This document shows, piece after piece, positions 12,761 to 28,700 of a DNA stretch of 64,000 nucleotides. Under the pieces are notes generated by a model. It did not search any database and had not been told where the DNA came from. It saw only the letters and a list, made by a program, of their open reading frames with translations. The stretch lies in NCBI RefSeq assembly GCF_019649055.1, contig NW_026570307.1, forward strand, positions 62,001-126,000, given 5' to 3'. The first letter of the stretch is position 1; every line of letters begins with the position of its first letter. The position numbers were made by a program, and so were the translations under genes. Source of the DNA: Paramacrobiotus metropolitanus (taxonomy: Eukaryota; Tardigrada; Eutardigrada; Parachela; Macrobiotidae).

Positions 12761-15419
12761 CCGGCGTTTAAGCGGGAAGCCGGATATACTCGTACTGATA
12801 CCAGACGGCTGTAAAATTTTCATATATAGACTGTGATTGGTCTTTACTACAATAATCATTTGCGACTCCCAACCATGGACAAATCAGTCAAAATTACTTA
12901 CTCTTGCAGCTATTTCAAAGCGAAAATGTACTTCTTATAAAACCTCGACCTTCAAGTTTCCGTGAAACGGTATCTGCGTATAGCAATACCTGCAAATGAG
13001 CCGTATTTTAACGATACGCATATCTTTACATTGCAAAATTAATTATTTGGGAAAATAGCCACAGGTAAGTATCTCATGCCTAAAATGTTGTATGTTACAA
13101 GCATTTTGTTCGAAGTCGAGTATCCGAATTTCTATGGATACTTGTATTAAAATTTCGAGTCGGTTGAACATACTGAGGTACTGTGTCCAGTGCTCATACT
13201 GCTTACTTTTGTTGTACTTTTTTCTAATGTCGGATCGGCTGTGCCCTTCATTGATAAAAATCATGAAATTACTGTATCTTTACAAGCATTACCTGTTTTT
13301 TATTTGTGACTTTATACTCGATAAGTGCACTTTGTAGTAAATGCTATACTCACCCATATTCTGCATGAAACGAATACCGAACAAAACTGGGCGTGTGAAA
13401 ATACATTTTCTGTTTACACACACAAAACACAATATTAATCTGATTTTTGTACTATTTAATTTACAAGGCCACGTGTAATAATTTTTGGCACAAGGTCATA
13501 ATTCTTAAGGTTTCATTAAGAATAGCAGTAATATATGATTACGAGTATGTATATCTGCTCTTCTTTTTAACATGAATAAGTGAATCATAAATTTACGTAT
13601 ATAAATTATATAAATATAGGCAATCGTTAAGCCGGGAGAGTTACTGAACCGTTAATTATTGTGTTGAAAAGGTAAACACAGTTACCTTACAGCATTCCAT
13701 GGGATATTTTTCAAATTCTATGATGAATCTTCAAAAATTTGAAAACTGATTTCAAATGTGAGCAAATTAAAGTTTTAAGAATACCGAAGAATATGTTTTA
13801 GTTTTAAGATAATTACTTAACATTTATGCCTTAAGAGACGTAAACTGTTTTTTGTTCTTTATTCCGCCATATATATCCAAGTATCTGCAACTGTTACACG
13901 CTTAAAGGCTTACATACCAATAGGTATGCCGTACTCGTATATTATACAAATCGTTTCATAAAAGAATGCTACTTGTATAAACAAGAACGCGAAAAAATGT
14001 TTGGGGTGCTTGAAAGTGAACAATTTTCATGGGATTTACGCGAAGGTGGTACGTACAATGTACCAGATCGTTTTCTTACTATTTTGTTTGCCAATAACCA
14101 TAACTGCAGTACTTTTGTGCAACATGAACACGAGACAGAACGCTGGGAATAGTCAGTAAACATTGCACCCTATAATTAAGATTTTCTTTTTGATGAAACC
14201 TGAGAATGTCGGATGTTGTGTTTCCTTCCTTCCAGGTAACGGGGTTCGCGATGTAACGCTCTAACCGATTGCAATGGGCATACTACTCTGTACAGTAAGT
14301 ACGTACCGGAAGTGGGAGCCGGCACGCAGTGCCATAGAAGTACTCGTGAATCGTGATGTTAGGTTTGGCCGGGCGAATCGGATTTGATGAGAGCTTTCGC
14401 TAATTGCAGTGATCGACGTTCAAATCGAGGCTGGTTTCGATTGTCAATGTGTCGAATTAAGAATAGCTTTTACAAATCTGCGGGAATTATTACCGTAATA
14501 AATAGGCTTTACGGGCATTTTGACGTAAGATTGCAACAGGATCGTCCGTGTGACAATAAACATACTGTAACTGCTACACTCGTACTGAATAAGTATAATA
14601 TTCACCAATTGTCTGCTCTTGTTTACGTATACAACATGCAAAGTCCTAAACAAACCGGAAATCCTTCTGAATCGTCTTTTTGTAACGTGCATGAATAATT
14701 TATATATTTCTGACACCTGAATATTTTTGACAGCTGGTGACCTTTTAATGCAGTTGTTGTTACAAGAAGAGGTATGGCATTGTATGCGTTAGCTGATGTC
14801 TACAACGCCTACAAGTAGAGGTAATACACGTCTTAAAAGACGTATATCTAATACTTAATCTGGTTAAATAATAACAATAACGTTATTAATATAAAAATGT
14901 GCTGTTATTGCTAAAAATATGTCTCCTCCAAACGGAAATAAAACAACCATTGCGTACTTCTATGCCACAATACAGATCGAGTACGGATGTAAAGGATATC
15001 GGTACCAGCGGATAATCTCTGTATGAAAGATACAACAAAGGCAAACTCATGTTTTTAGCAAGTCCCGTACAGGATTACAACGTCTTAGAACGCAAGATAA
15101 TAGCTGTACCAAGTAAACCCGCAGCATTTCTAAAAAAATGTTTACAAAACCTCACAAGGCATTTCCATCACAAACAGCCTCACATCTCCCCGGTTCCTTA
15201 AATCAACACCATGTTAAACGAATGTTATCCCTCCGTTCCGGTATTTGTTCGGGATCAGAGAGAAAAACCGAATGTCAGCCGTATATTTGCATAATGGTTT
15301 CCTTTAATAAGCCATTGAACGGGGCATTTTCTCGCTGACCAAATCGATTGTGCATATGCAAGGATTGCATAGCGCCGGAGCGTGCATATTACACGGTGCC
15401 ACTAGTAAAGACAGCGCGC
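12761..15419. other. Intergenic, no supported gene
   Basis: AT-rich DNA between the peptide gene and the 3' end of GPCR1. Frames near 14384-14716 are open on both strands by chance and have no domain signature. Confidence 0.5.
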
Positions 15420-18400
15420 TTAATCCTCCATACTAAATCGCACTTTACTGCTTTTTCCCTCGACAGTATGCTCAAGTGATTCTTGAGAGTCCCCAGCGGA
15501 TCGCCGTTTCAATCCCAGCGACAGGGAATCATTGCGCGGCTTCCGTCCGCCGCTGCAGCTGGTATTATTATACACAGCCATATTGGCCCATTCGGTCTGC
15601 GGCGGCACACCGGCCGGCTGCTGATTGACCTGCATCAGCGCCTGCCATTCCGCCAGCCCCGGGCGGGTGGTGCGTGAGCGGGCTTTGGCTTTCTTGTCGG
15701 TGAACAGCTGGTGGAAAATCCGGCGGTATGTGTGGGATACCCCGAAATAGACAAGAAAATTTCCCGAGTAATTAACCAGTGCAATCGTCCAGATGATGGG
15801 CTGTAAATACGGCCGTATGAAGAAATCGAAACGGCAGTACGGCTGTGCTGACAGACTTAGTCCGATGAGATTGAGGAGGACGACCGGAAGCTGTGTGATA
15901 AAGTACATACTGACAGCGCCCAGCAGCATCCGGTTGATTTTGGTTTTAGCCTGCTTAGCGCAGATTTTCGTATGGCGTGTTATTATGGAGCCTTTTGTGG
16001 AGCTGTTGCGGACGTAGGTGTAATCGGAGGCCGTACTGCCGCCGTCATCCTCCTGCCAACTGTGCCGTTTAATGTGGCATATCAGCCAGGTGTTCAGGAA
16101 AAACAGCAAACCAGAGATAAGAATGGGCAGTACCATCTGGAAAACACAAATTAAATAATAGTAATTAAAGACATTATAGCTTCGGCAACGTATGAATCAA
16201 CATCATAACGTTATCATATTAGCTATATTAATTGAGATTAATGCGCACATATTTGCCCCGCGGAGCGTTTGGTATTTAATTTCCTTCGGTGACGTAGCGA
16301 ATTTAACGAGATTAAATTTTCAGTGAATTCCATTAACTGGCAATCACGTCAGCTGTGTCACAGGTAAGCAATTTGCATTATTGAAATTCCGAAAATAGTG
16401 ATCAGTAGCGGAAATCAAATATTTTACTGAATGTCATCGCACATGCGCAGAAAATTCTGGCAAGATCTAAACAACCTTTTTCAAAAAGGGCAGCAAATTA
16501 AAACGTTTTTGACAGGCATTTGATCCAGGCAAGTGATGTTTACACAAATGAGCCGACCGTGAGAGAAAGTTTATATTTTTGTACCGAAATCAAATTTGGA
16601 TTTAGCTGGTTGTTTATATATACGATATATAAACCAAATTAAATCTGCCAGTCGGATAAACGGTTAAAGTGATCATTCTCTGCTTATCGGTGAAAAATTT
16701 CCATATGCGCATAACACAATAGCCAAATTAAAATCTGGTAATTTCACTCTAGACATTCTAATGATTCTATGCAGTTAGAAAATTCTGCTAACGCTCATGA
16801 GGTCATTCCTAAATTGAGAACTTTGAGCACAGTAAAGTGAGCAAATTGCAATATTGCATTAAGGCTGCCATAACAGCTGGTGCATAAAGACGTGCTTAAC
16901 TTGCAAATTAAATAAATCAGATTTACGTCTACACTCTACAGTTGCTTTACACAAGCATCTGCTTGAAGACGATCAATAAGGCTAAAAACGACTGTCGGCA
17001 CGTAATACGCGAGTATCGCTCCCGGTTGTGGTGGCACTTTACATTTTCGTCAATTAAAAGGTATTTTAAATAAATAATGAGCAGTTACAGCCTTAGAGAC
17101 CGCAATGACGTGGACCCAGGCATAGAACTAGACATCACCCAGGATTAATTACTACGGCAGGATCCGTGTAAGCACAAGATCCCAAGTTGCAATTAATTAA
17201 TATAATTATAGATTTTTAATCAAACGCCATCCAAATCTTACTCGTACATCAACAATATGCTGCACACTTTCCCACACATCCAGCCAATGCGGGGCAGTAA
17301 TCTGGCCGGCGCCGGAAGACATTGCACATGATCCGGGATCCTCAGCTTTGATAGCGGCTACGGCTGGTCTCCAGATATTAATGTAATAATACGGGACTGT
17401 CTCGCACGTCAATAACGCCGAAAGGATAATTAAACCGCAAAAGGCACCGGCAATGCCGCGGGTACGAGTGCGCCACACATGATGCTGAGTGGGAAATCGG
17501 AATCCGGCCAGCCTCTCCAGTGAAAACAACACCAGCAGCCTGTTGGGTATACGCGTGTGTATATTAAGAAAACAGCATCAAAATTCCAGCATGCCGGGCC
17601 AGAGTGGCCCTATAAGATAAATATTGTTTTAATTTATTTTACTTGATAATTTATATATGATATGGCGTGTTTGGCGCGTGACAGTTGGATTGGAACAGCC
17701 AAATACATACGTATAGCCCAGGTCTCGGCAATTGTACACAGACACTCGTACACATATGTACTTGTACTGTACTCTGTCATCTTAGGCCTTTACTCTTAAT
17801 AATTTTATTCTTTGATTTAGTATATATGACATTGCAGTTCGTGCGTAAAAATGTTCGCGAGTTGCGTAAATTTATGATAATTTTGCGTAGCTTTTTTTGA
17901 CACTAAAACTACATACCAGTCGGAGACGTATTGAAAAGTGTATTGCAGCCACGTGAAGACCCCCATTGTAATCCCCAAGAATTCCATCGGCTGCACTTCA
18001 ATGCCCAGAACCGATCGATGAAGATTAAGGTACCTCGGGAGGGCAAACCACCTAAATAGACATTTGTAGAATTCTGTATTAACCAGCTTAATAGTGAAAG
18101 TATTATTTGATTAAAGCACATTACAGACTTGAGAGGTGTGGCTTTATATTATCTGACCACGACACCCTCGAATTAATTATACATCAGTCCGTCGCCTTGC
18201 AGTGTTTGTTGTTGACAAAGCAATACCGAGCGACGCGACTGTCTGTGTCGAATATTTATCAGTTTGAGCCATGATGTCATATATAGCATTTTAAATTTTA
18301 ATTATTAACAGTTAATGTTTGAAGTGTTGTTTAAATCGAAGAAAATAAAATTTTCAACGGTCACACGCTTTGCAGCAACCGTAACGACGAATGCCTCCTT

Positions 18401-19360
18401 GTCTTGTGAGATTTTATATTTGTATCATACAGATACGTATAACAATTAGCGTAACAAATGTGTAAAATCACGTAAAAGTTTGAAAAACCTTGATCCCTTC
18501 TACTGTATTACCAACTGTTTGAATTTTTTTAAACGTAAGATGATTCAGTAGAGCTGTCGGAAAAGTCCCTCAAGGTGACCTTTCAGAAGGAAGGCGTACC
18601 TGTCTGCCACTTGTTCCTGCAGTACTTGGTTATCAAATTTAACGAGCTGACAGATCCTCATAGTGCTTGTGTCGAACTCTATTGTCGAAAGGCAAACAAA
18701 AGCATGCCGCACAAAAGATCGATAGTGTTTAATTTAGTGCTCGGCTATCGAGGCTACGCGCTCCATTGAATCACCTGTTAAGTAACAATGTCGACACTTA
18801 CATTTTGACGAGAGAGTAGAAATATTACAAAGACTGCGGATGCATTTCGACATAACTGTACAAAGCGTGCCGGTTTCTATGACAGGATAGACGAAGCGTT
18901 TTAACATCGCCTGACATAATTTTCTGTGCATTTATATAGGAACGCCATGCTATTGCGTTTTTATTTGTAAACATACGGGTATTAAACAAACTCAGCAATC
19001 TACGCATGGATAAGGAAAAATTAGTTTAACCTTTCGAGTATTTAAATTTCGGGTGCGGTCTTTTCTGACTTACATAACCAGCAAATCGGATAAGGCCAAG
19101 CATAGTAGTAACGTCTCCTTGGCATTCCTGCGGGGATACTTCAACAGGACCTTAACATTGAAGAAATTCCCAATTGTGCATAAAAGCAGCAGAATTGGAT
19201 AGCAGACGGCGGAAACATATTGCGAATAAATAATACTATTTCCCGTATCCAGCGAATCGGAGCGGTTATAATACTGAATCAGAAGCTCACAGCGCTCTTC
19301 TTCATAATTTGCCGGTAAGGAATCCACCAGTTCCTGACCAGCAGCGCCATTCGTGCACAT
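15420..19360 (-). CDS. Rhodopsin-class neuropeptide-type GPCR (GPCR1)
   Basis: Exons 19360-19074, 18051-17917, 17539-17242 and 16136-15420 give about 478 residues with phases 2, 2 and 0. TM1 has the GN motif (LLLLCTIGNFFNVKVLL) and TM2 has LALSDL. The TM3 end reads FSLERLAGFRFP, with LER in place of DRY. TM4 follows in exon 3. TM5 starts at MVLPILISGLLFFLNTWL, TM6 has MYFITQLPVVLLNLIGL, and TM7 has NYSGNFLVYFGVSHTYRRIF in place of NPxxY. The TM6 and TM7 patterns resemble FMRFamide/myosuppressin-type (Srw-like) receptors. The ligand cannot be told. The C-tail is about 120 residues, rich in Ser, Arg and Lys. The start ATG gives a short extracellular N-terminus with an NRS glycosylation site. 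It is a paralogue of GPCR2, with introns at the same places and an equal-length (135 nt) exon 2. Confidence 0.88.
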
Positions 19361-21298
19361 CGCAGCGAATTAGTGTATTCAGAGAACACTTTGTTTCTTA
19401 TCCCTTTACCGGTACTCTAAATGAATCTGCCGCATTTCCACAAGGAAACGAAGAAAAATGGACGTAGTTGAAAATACAAACGCCCTTCGCCGTGTATAAA
19501 AGGTTGAACATCAACGGCTTTTTAAAAGACAAACAAACCATCCCTTTGTGCGTGAAAAGCCGGGCTGTCCCGCACTCTGTTCCCGGAAGAAAGCGGATCA
19601 GATTAAAACGCGATAACATATTATGTGGTTTCCGATTGCAGAACATTTGGATCACTGTACATGTGTTTGCGCCTGGAGTCGCCTGGAGTTGAGGTACACG
19701 TACGAAGGAATGAAGCTGATAGGGAACAGTTTACGCTCCGCCACGTACCGTATGCATATGTAGAACGTACAATACACTGCCGGATATGCTTTAAACGGGA
19801 TGCACATTTCACCATAATATCTACGTATATCTATATATTTTGTGCGTGTGCGCATATACAGTATATTGACTACGACCATCCCGGTAGTATCAAAACTATA
19901 GGGTGCAAGTACGGGAGGTAGGCCAACACGTGTTCTTTAACGGGATCGTGTGCGTGTGCATGATATACTGCAGTCTAGCTACACAAACACAAGCACATGA
20001 TGCTGCAAAAGGTTAACTAATTAACCGATGATTTCTGGTAGCTCGCGGCAACGCAGCAGAACTTTCTAATTTCTGCCATCTTCATACGATCCGGCAAGGA
20101 AAAGGTTGACCAACGAAAACCAGCTGCGGCAAATGCTTCCTTTGAGGAGCATCTATGGTCATCAAAATATATCTGTACAACATTGATAATACTCGAGCAG
20201 GTTTTTGCTTATACAAATATTGCAACATTATTAAACAAAATGCTTCCACGTTGTACATGTCGTGCATCGGCTCCAGTTTGCATGGAATTAATTTTTCTAC
20301 TAACTCTCGCAATTCCAAAAGAGCCACTAATTGCACACGATAGTATTTATTACGATTTACCGTATGAACATTAATACTATCGTTTGCTATCGTCGATACG
20401 AATATTTCTGTATTGTATCGACGATTAAAACACGTCAGCCAACTGGCCACAGGAATTTTTCCAGTGCCATAAAAACTGGAATTGCGGGCGAAGACAAGAG
20501 AACATGACTAATTGTAAGATCGAAGGAAAGATAATTGCAAGCAGAGCAATCAACGTGGACCATATAGAGCCCAAATGTTTCCATGTATACCGACTCGATT
20601 TTAAACTTTGTGCTACTAATTATTTGCCAAAATAACAAACAATAAATTCTCTGGCGGGTCATAAGTATAGCGTGAATGCCCACTGTCGAGAGGCGCGAAA
20701 CATGCTTAATTAAACTTCTTTTAAACTTCCGGTTTACCTTAACGACGGATTGTCAAATTGATGATCATTTCGTAATAATATTATTAGGTAAGTAATTAAT
20801 TACGTACTGGATACTGATGTACGATCGAGTTGCACACACCAAGTTTTGTATTTGTACGTACACGACAAATACAACAACAAACGCCAACAAACAACTTATA
20901 TAATTATATGTTACTGTTAAATTACTTATTGTTAAATGAGTGTTTCGATTATTTTTTGTTTAAAGCGCAACAAAGCATCTTGATGTACAGTACACAGTAA
21001 GAGTTGCTAATTAAGTACCGTTAACATCGTACGAACTACGAAGTACGTAAGTAGTGACAGAAAATAAGTGTAGACCGTTTTACTGACACTGAGAGACCCA
21101 TAAGTATTATAGTATCGCTGTTATATGAAGGACAACTGTTTAGATTATAAAGATAAGCGTTTAATTTGTTCGAATATTGTGGCAGTTATGTATATTTTTA
21201 TCCCTGGAGCTATTTGCACGTAACTGTTTATTTTATTTTTGCTATCGATAATTTTGATTATTTCCGGTGGTGGCAGTTTTATCCCCCTAATTTGCAAG
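19361..21298. other. Intergenic region upstream of GPCR1 and the Smad gene
   Basis: It holds the 5' flanks of two divergent genes and a possible transposase remnant at 20082-20450. I looked here for the missing first MH1 exon of the Smad and did not find it. Confidence 0.45.
20082..20450 (-). pseudogene. Possible PIF/Harbinger nuclease (HARBI1-like) remnant
   Basis: A 122-codon frame with YRVQLVALLELRELVEKL followed by MYNVEAFCLIMLQYLYKQKP. The spacing resembles the N-terminal region of HARBI1-type transposases, where a helical segment precedes an EALC-L-LRRLAYP-type motif. No catalytic region follows, and the frame is closed on both sides. The resemblance is weak. A Harbinger-type MITE does lie at 47233-47396. 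Confidence 0.3.
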
Positions 21299-23030
<1,732 letters not shown>

Positions 23031-25735
23031 CTCGTAACCATTGTGCATCCATTTTTCGCGATTTCCAAGCAAGACGCCGACTGCGTATTTACAATGGAAA
23101 AGCGTTTAAGTGTGTCTTATTGTTGCAGAAGCTATTGAAGGCCGTTTTCTTGCCTTTTCAACAGTGCCACTTTCCTATTTCAACTTCACCGTACATTGAT
23201 TATTCACTAAATCTTTATTTACTTACATTTTTGATTATTTCTCTAATTACTCTGAATTTGATAATGAAGGTCCCAAATAACTAATGGGTGTTATGACAGC
23301 AATGACGTTAATAATTAATATATATTTATGTACAGCATAAAAGTTTTTGGCTTAATCATTAGGCTAAAATGATATTTTTGTATAGTTGTATTTTTCGTCC
23401 AGAATATGTTCACCTATTCCGAATGACGTCAGATTTATGAACAATATTAATTTTGATATTAACTTTTGGTGGTTCGAATCGGAACTTTCGTACGAATGTA
23501 CATTGTACATAAAAATTGATGTGTTGCGCACAGAGGTCTTCTAAAGACGGCGGTAATATGAACTCATCTATTCCTCCCATCGAGCAGCGCGTCAAGGGAA
23601 AATCATGCTGAAAAGTACTTGCATACATAGCGACGGGAGTGACACAAAAAAGTTAAGTACACAGCGATTATCTTTTCCGACAAACACGTGGCGGTGCACC
23701 CCGAGAGACACACGCCCGTAAAAACAGCATTCCCATCTGTACAAAATGTATCGAATGGCCTGTCGAGCCGGCATCCTTGTTAGCCTTGAAGTTTCTCGTA
23801 CACCCGGCGTTCCATTGCCGCCGGCTGCGTGCGTGCCGCCGCTGCCGACCGGCAAGCTTAAGTCTCTGTTGGTTAGTACTGAATACAACTGAATACTTCT
23901 CAAAAACGATTAACAATCCGCGACATTAACTTTCCCGGCAGGATGATCCCGCCCCACTATCATAAGGTCTTCCGCGCCAACACATATTACGAACGATTGC
24001 CGGCTTTATGCCGGATAGCTGCACCAAGATCACAGGCCCCGGCTTCGCGCGTATAACTGTGTACATCTGTATACAACTGGCAAATTAACCCAAATAAATG
24101 CCGGGATCGCGAATGGTCCCAGGGCTAGTTATTTTCGACAGTGACGTCGCAAAGTTTTAGCGTACTCACGGCATCATTGATGGATTTGCAGGGACATGAA
24201 AGAAGAAGTATGTAATGCGGTGTCCCTGCATGCCGTACCGCCAGACCGGAAATCTTAACTAACATATCAGTCAATCACCAGCACAAAAGGCTTCCGGTGG
24301 TGAGCTTGTTATCCTTAGTTAAAGAAATCACGTACGTAGAGTATTTACTCGGGACACTTCCGATTTGGATTCCCCAATCAGGCGGATCCAGGACGTGGTC
24401 AAGTGCCGCAATTTTTATTTGATTAAATTCTTATGTAACCTCTTTCGAGAATGTGGTCACCGGGGTATAATTTTCCATCTTGCGGCGTTTAACTCAGTAG
24501 AAACACCATCTTGCACGTGACGTTAAGGTTTGATCCAAATCTATAATAATGAATAATGCAACCGTACTAAAGAACCGCAAATCACCGACAAACAATCACA
24601 GATAAATACTAGTAATTAACTGCAGCTTACATATCCAGAAAATGATAAGTATGAGGTCGTATATCACTTTAGGCACTTCAATATTTAGCTGAGTTTATCC
24701 AGCTTAACGTCATCTTCTTAAGCGGATTATCCGCGAGATCGACATCAATGCAGTAAAGCAACACAGAAGTACTAGTATAGCTATTATCATAGTTGGCAGG
24801 ACTAAAGAATATAAACCGAATTATTTGGTCATAAAAGTCCCTGAAATCGGATTCGATTACGCAATTGTCTGGAAAAAGTTAAGGGAAGCTTTGACGACTA
24901 CCGATTACCACTGGTATAATTATATTAACGTGTGTGTTGCCTAAACTGAAGAATTTTTATCAAGGACATAAATTTACCTTTATTATCAAATAAAATTCGC
25001 ATTAAAGACTCGCTTTGCGTAACTCTGACCTTTGCTGTCACAAACATACACTGCGTATGATATGATGAATAATCTATCAATTATGAAGCAACTGATAGTC
25101 GCAGTTTTTGGGAGCTGACTCGTTTGGTTAAATCAGAGTGCATCTGACGGTGACGATGTTGCAGTGAACTCATCCCTATCAGCGGCGACCAGGGATCCAT
25201 CACTGCATATGCGCCTCCGCCGTAATGGATATCGTATGTGCGCACTGCGCACTCCAGCCTTGATGATTCTGCGGTACACACGCCTGGCACTGTGATCCAC
25301 GGTAGAAATTGGATTACCGGCTTGACCGTTATTTTGGCAAAACAGAGTAGCATGTTGGGTTGTGTATGTGTTCCCCGGCGTTCAGAGTGGCTTGGCACAA
25401 TTGCAAACGATTTCATGTGTTTCATGTGTCTTAAATAAGCGTCGCGCTGGCACCCATTCGGCAAATCCAGGCGCTCATGTTATTTGCGCTTGGCGGAAAA
25501 AAAGGATCTGAAAAGTTTTTATCAGGAGGATTAATCCATGCTGTGAGTTTGTATTTTCCGGTTTACTGTCGACTGATGTCACTTTCGCGCTCGCTGCTAT
25601 TCGGGACGCGTATGTGTGTGTATCGATTTGTGCTGCGCGTATGTAACCCACAAATAAACTGATAAAATGCTTTATTTATGGGAGTATGATGATATGCCGA
25701 TATTATCATGATACGGACATCCGATCATAACCATT
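23031..25735. other. Intergenic, no supported gene
   Basis: 3' flank of the Smad gene, a GC-richer patch at about 23600-24100, and the 5' flank of GPCR2. No frame shows a domain. Confidence 0.5.
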
Positions 25736-28700
25736 ATGACCAACAATACCACACATGCGTACCATGGTTATTTCGTTACACCACAAGGCGTTTTCGGTGG
25801 CATTGCCGTGCCGAAATACTATACATGGGAATTACGGGAAGATGACTGTCATCGTGTACATAATGTCACTAATCAGATTGTGCCGACAGTATATATTGCC
25901 GTCGTGATGATTCCCGTTTTTCTGGCCATGTGTACCGTGGGGAATATATTAAATTTGTGGATATTAATTCACCATTGCCAAAAGGGAGTTAAGCAAGTAT
26001 TCTTACTGGGAATGGCTATATCGGATATGACCATCATGTAAGATAATTAGGAAATGAAATTCCACTGAATGGTTTGCCGTTTAATAAAACAGATTGGTAA
26101 TAAAGCGTAGTATCACCACTGGCGACTGATGACATAACATGATATTGCGTTTCTTCACTTTTATTTCTACGAGCATATGTCGAAGCTTGCAATATTATCG
26201 ACTGAAAATTCAGTGCAAGATAATATTTCAAATATCTAAAGATAGTTTGAAATTGTGGACTTGGTAATTAGGAAATAACTGTGAAATCTATCGGTAGCTC
26301 AAGTTCTGTGAAACGTCGATGGTCAGGAGTTCAATATATTGGTATTTATGCATCGCGAAGCAGAAAGGTATATTTTGTTTGGATTCGAATATCATTTTAA
26401 CTGAGGGTAGCATGCAAAGATAACGATTAAAGATCAAATACTTGACATATTATCCCAATATAAATAACTTTTTCTATAACTTGGCATATTCAAATTTTAA
26501 CCAAGGCTTCAAAATAAATGCACACTTTGTTAACTTTACTGAAAGCTATTTAATAACGCGCAGTCGCACAAGAAATCCTTAAATATGTACGCATCTTCAT
26601 ATGTCAGTTAGATTCTGGTTCCTGTCGATTTATTCTCAGCTTCTAAAACAGGAGAGCAAAAAGTCAAAGTGCATTATGCTAATACAGTAAGTGTACTCAG
26701 CAAGTTGTGATGTACAATTGAATGTATTACATTACAGCCGCCATACCGTTACGGGATCGATATGATTATTGACCCTTTTCCATGCACATACAAAATGAGC
26801 AAAAAGTAATTGGTTTTACAAATAACCTAAGTGCCCTTCTGCATATGTAACTTATGCAGATTACAAACTGTTGTGAATTGCGTAAAATTGAATAGTCGCA
26901 CTTACACTATTGCACTAACTCCGAAAGAATTCGCCTGCAAATCATGCAATGCGATAGCAAAATTTTTTATAATTTTCGACAGCCTTTAAAGAAAGCGGGA
27001 TAGGATATTCATTACAACGCAAACAAACATTTTTCTGACACAATCGTAAATTTTTAAGCGGAAAAGAGATATTCAGTGTTTAGACTGAATGATCTGGGAT
27101 CCATATACGTATATAAACAGCTAAATTAGCTGGTAAATAATATGGTTAATAATACATTCGTGTAATACAAGTACTGCAAAGTACAACGGAAAAAAGTAAA
27201 ATGAATATTCTGAAGGTTGTTGTCCATATTTATTGCATTACAGCCGCCACATGCTGCCGCGAAATACATTCATGTGTGATAAACAGAAAAATTTCTATAC
27301 TACGTACGGACTTCAAATATTACTTCTAATATCGCATTAATTATATGTATTGCATTATTTGCATAAACTGCATCCTTCAAGCTTTTTGGCATACACAGAT
27401 ACAGAGTACTTCGTACATTTTTATATGGTTGTACTTACAAATTCCGTGCATTAAAATTATTTCACCATTTACCTATTAATCTTTATAATTAATATTGCAG
27501 GTGGCTTTCGTTTCTGCGTTATTTGATATTGTACAGCAACATTTTGGGAATCTTTTTGCCCGACCATCCACTTCTTTTGGGAAGCTACGGCGCCTTGACG
27601 TGGCTGCAGTATGCTGTATGTTACGTCACTGACTGGTGAGATTTTTTTCATTAGCGCTTACCGTAGTTATACCAAGGAAATGCATAAAATAAATGCATCT
27701 AGATCACTATAATAGATGACGTTGACGCTGACAGTGGGATTTTTGTGGGATTATGTAGGATTCTAATATTTTTCTCTCTGGAGCGATTGATAGCGTTCCG
27801 CTTCCCGCATCGGCATGATAAAGTGAGGAAGAAACGCAGCGGTACGGTGTGGCTACTCGTTGGATTCGTGACCACGTCGCTCGTCATTACGTGCGGCATT
27901 CTGGTGTGGTTCTACCATTGGTGGTGGTATCATGAAGATAAAGGCGTCTACGTACAGCCGGAGTGGGTTATTACATGGATCAGAAACCAACAAAGGGTCA
28001 ACGTAAGTTGCGTTGATTGTAACAGAATTACGGTACACTTATCTGTACAATCGCCTGTAATTACGGAATCGCCTAAATTTAACAGGAAACCATTTGTCAG
28101 TCCCGAACTATGCTGTAGTAGTGCAATGCCGTAAAACGAAAACGGAAGGTGAACAAACTGGGTTTTGTTGTTATCATTTGTTTATTAATAATAACACGCA
28201 TTAAATTTCGCCTACACATACTTGCGATTGCTCTCAACACGCCATCTTTAGCTTGCAGTCATCTTACAGTAGCACACATGTATCCATTTTTGCAATTTGC
28301 ACTGTATCCATAAATAATTACGCTATCTGCAGTCGACCAAAATAATACGGCCGCGGTTGTGAAGTGAGATATTTTTAGACGCTTATATTGCGCTTCTTCA
28401 CTGGTGCGCAAGGAATAAATTCGGAGGTTTAATGCATAATGCTGGAGGAACAACTGATTATAATGTCCAAGTACTGCAGTCAACGCAGAAAAATATTGCA
28501 TATGCATACAAGTACAAATAAAAATGTCCACAGGAAGATGCATCGTGTCAAGCTTAGACAGATAGTTACTTTTATTTGTAATACATTAATGCGATTAAAT
28601 TTCAGCAAAAATTCGCTAAACATAAATAACCGGCTTGAAAACTCGATTTATAAGTACATATATTCTGTGCGAATGTGTCGGCGCTTATAAATAACGCAAG

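Noticed and set aside
18541-18772. Plus-strand open frame (EGVPVCHLFLQYLVIKFNEL) inside GPCR1 intron 1
   Set aside because: No start context, no family resemblance, and it does not match the missing MH1 exon of the Smad although it contains YCR.
23465-23490. GGTTCGAATC, a B-box-like motif
   Set aside because: No A box at a suitable distance and no cloverleaf, so not a tRNA.
25081-25464. 127-codon minus-strand frame upstream of GPCR2
   Set aside because: No signal, domain or splice context; likely chance in GC-richer DNA.
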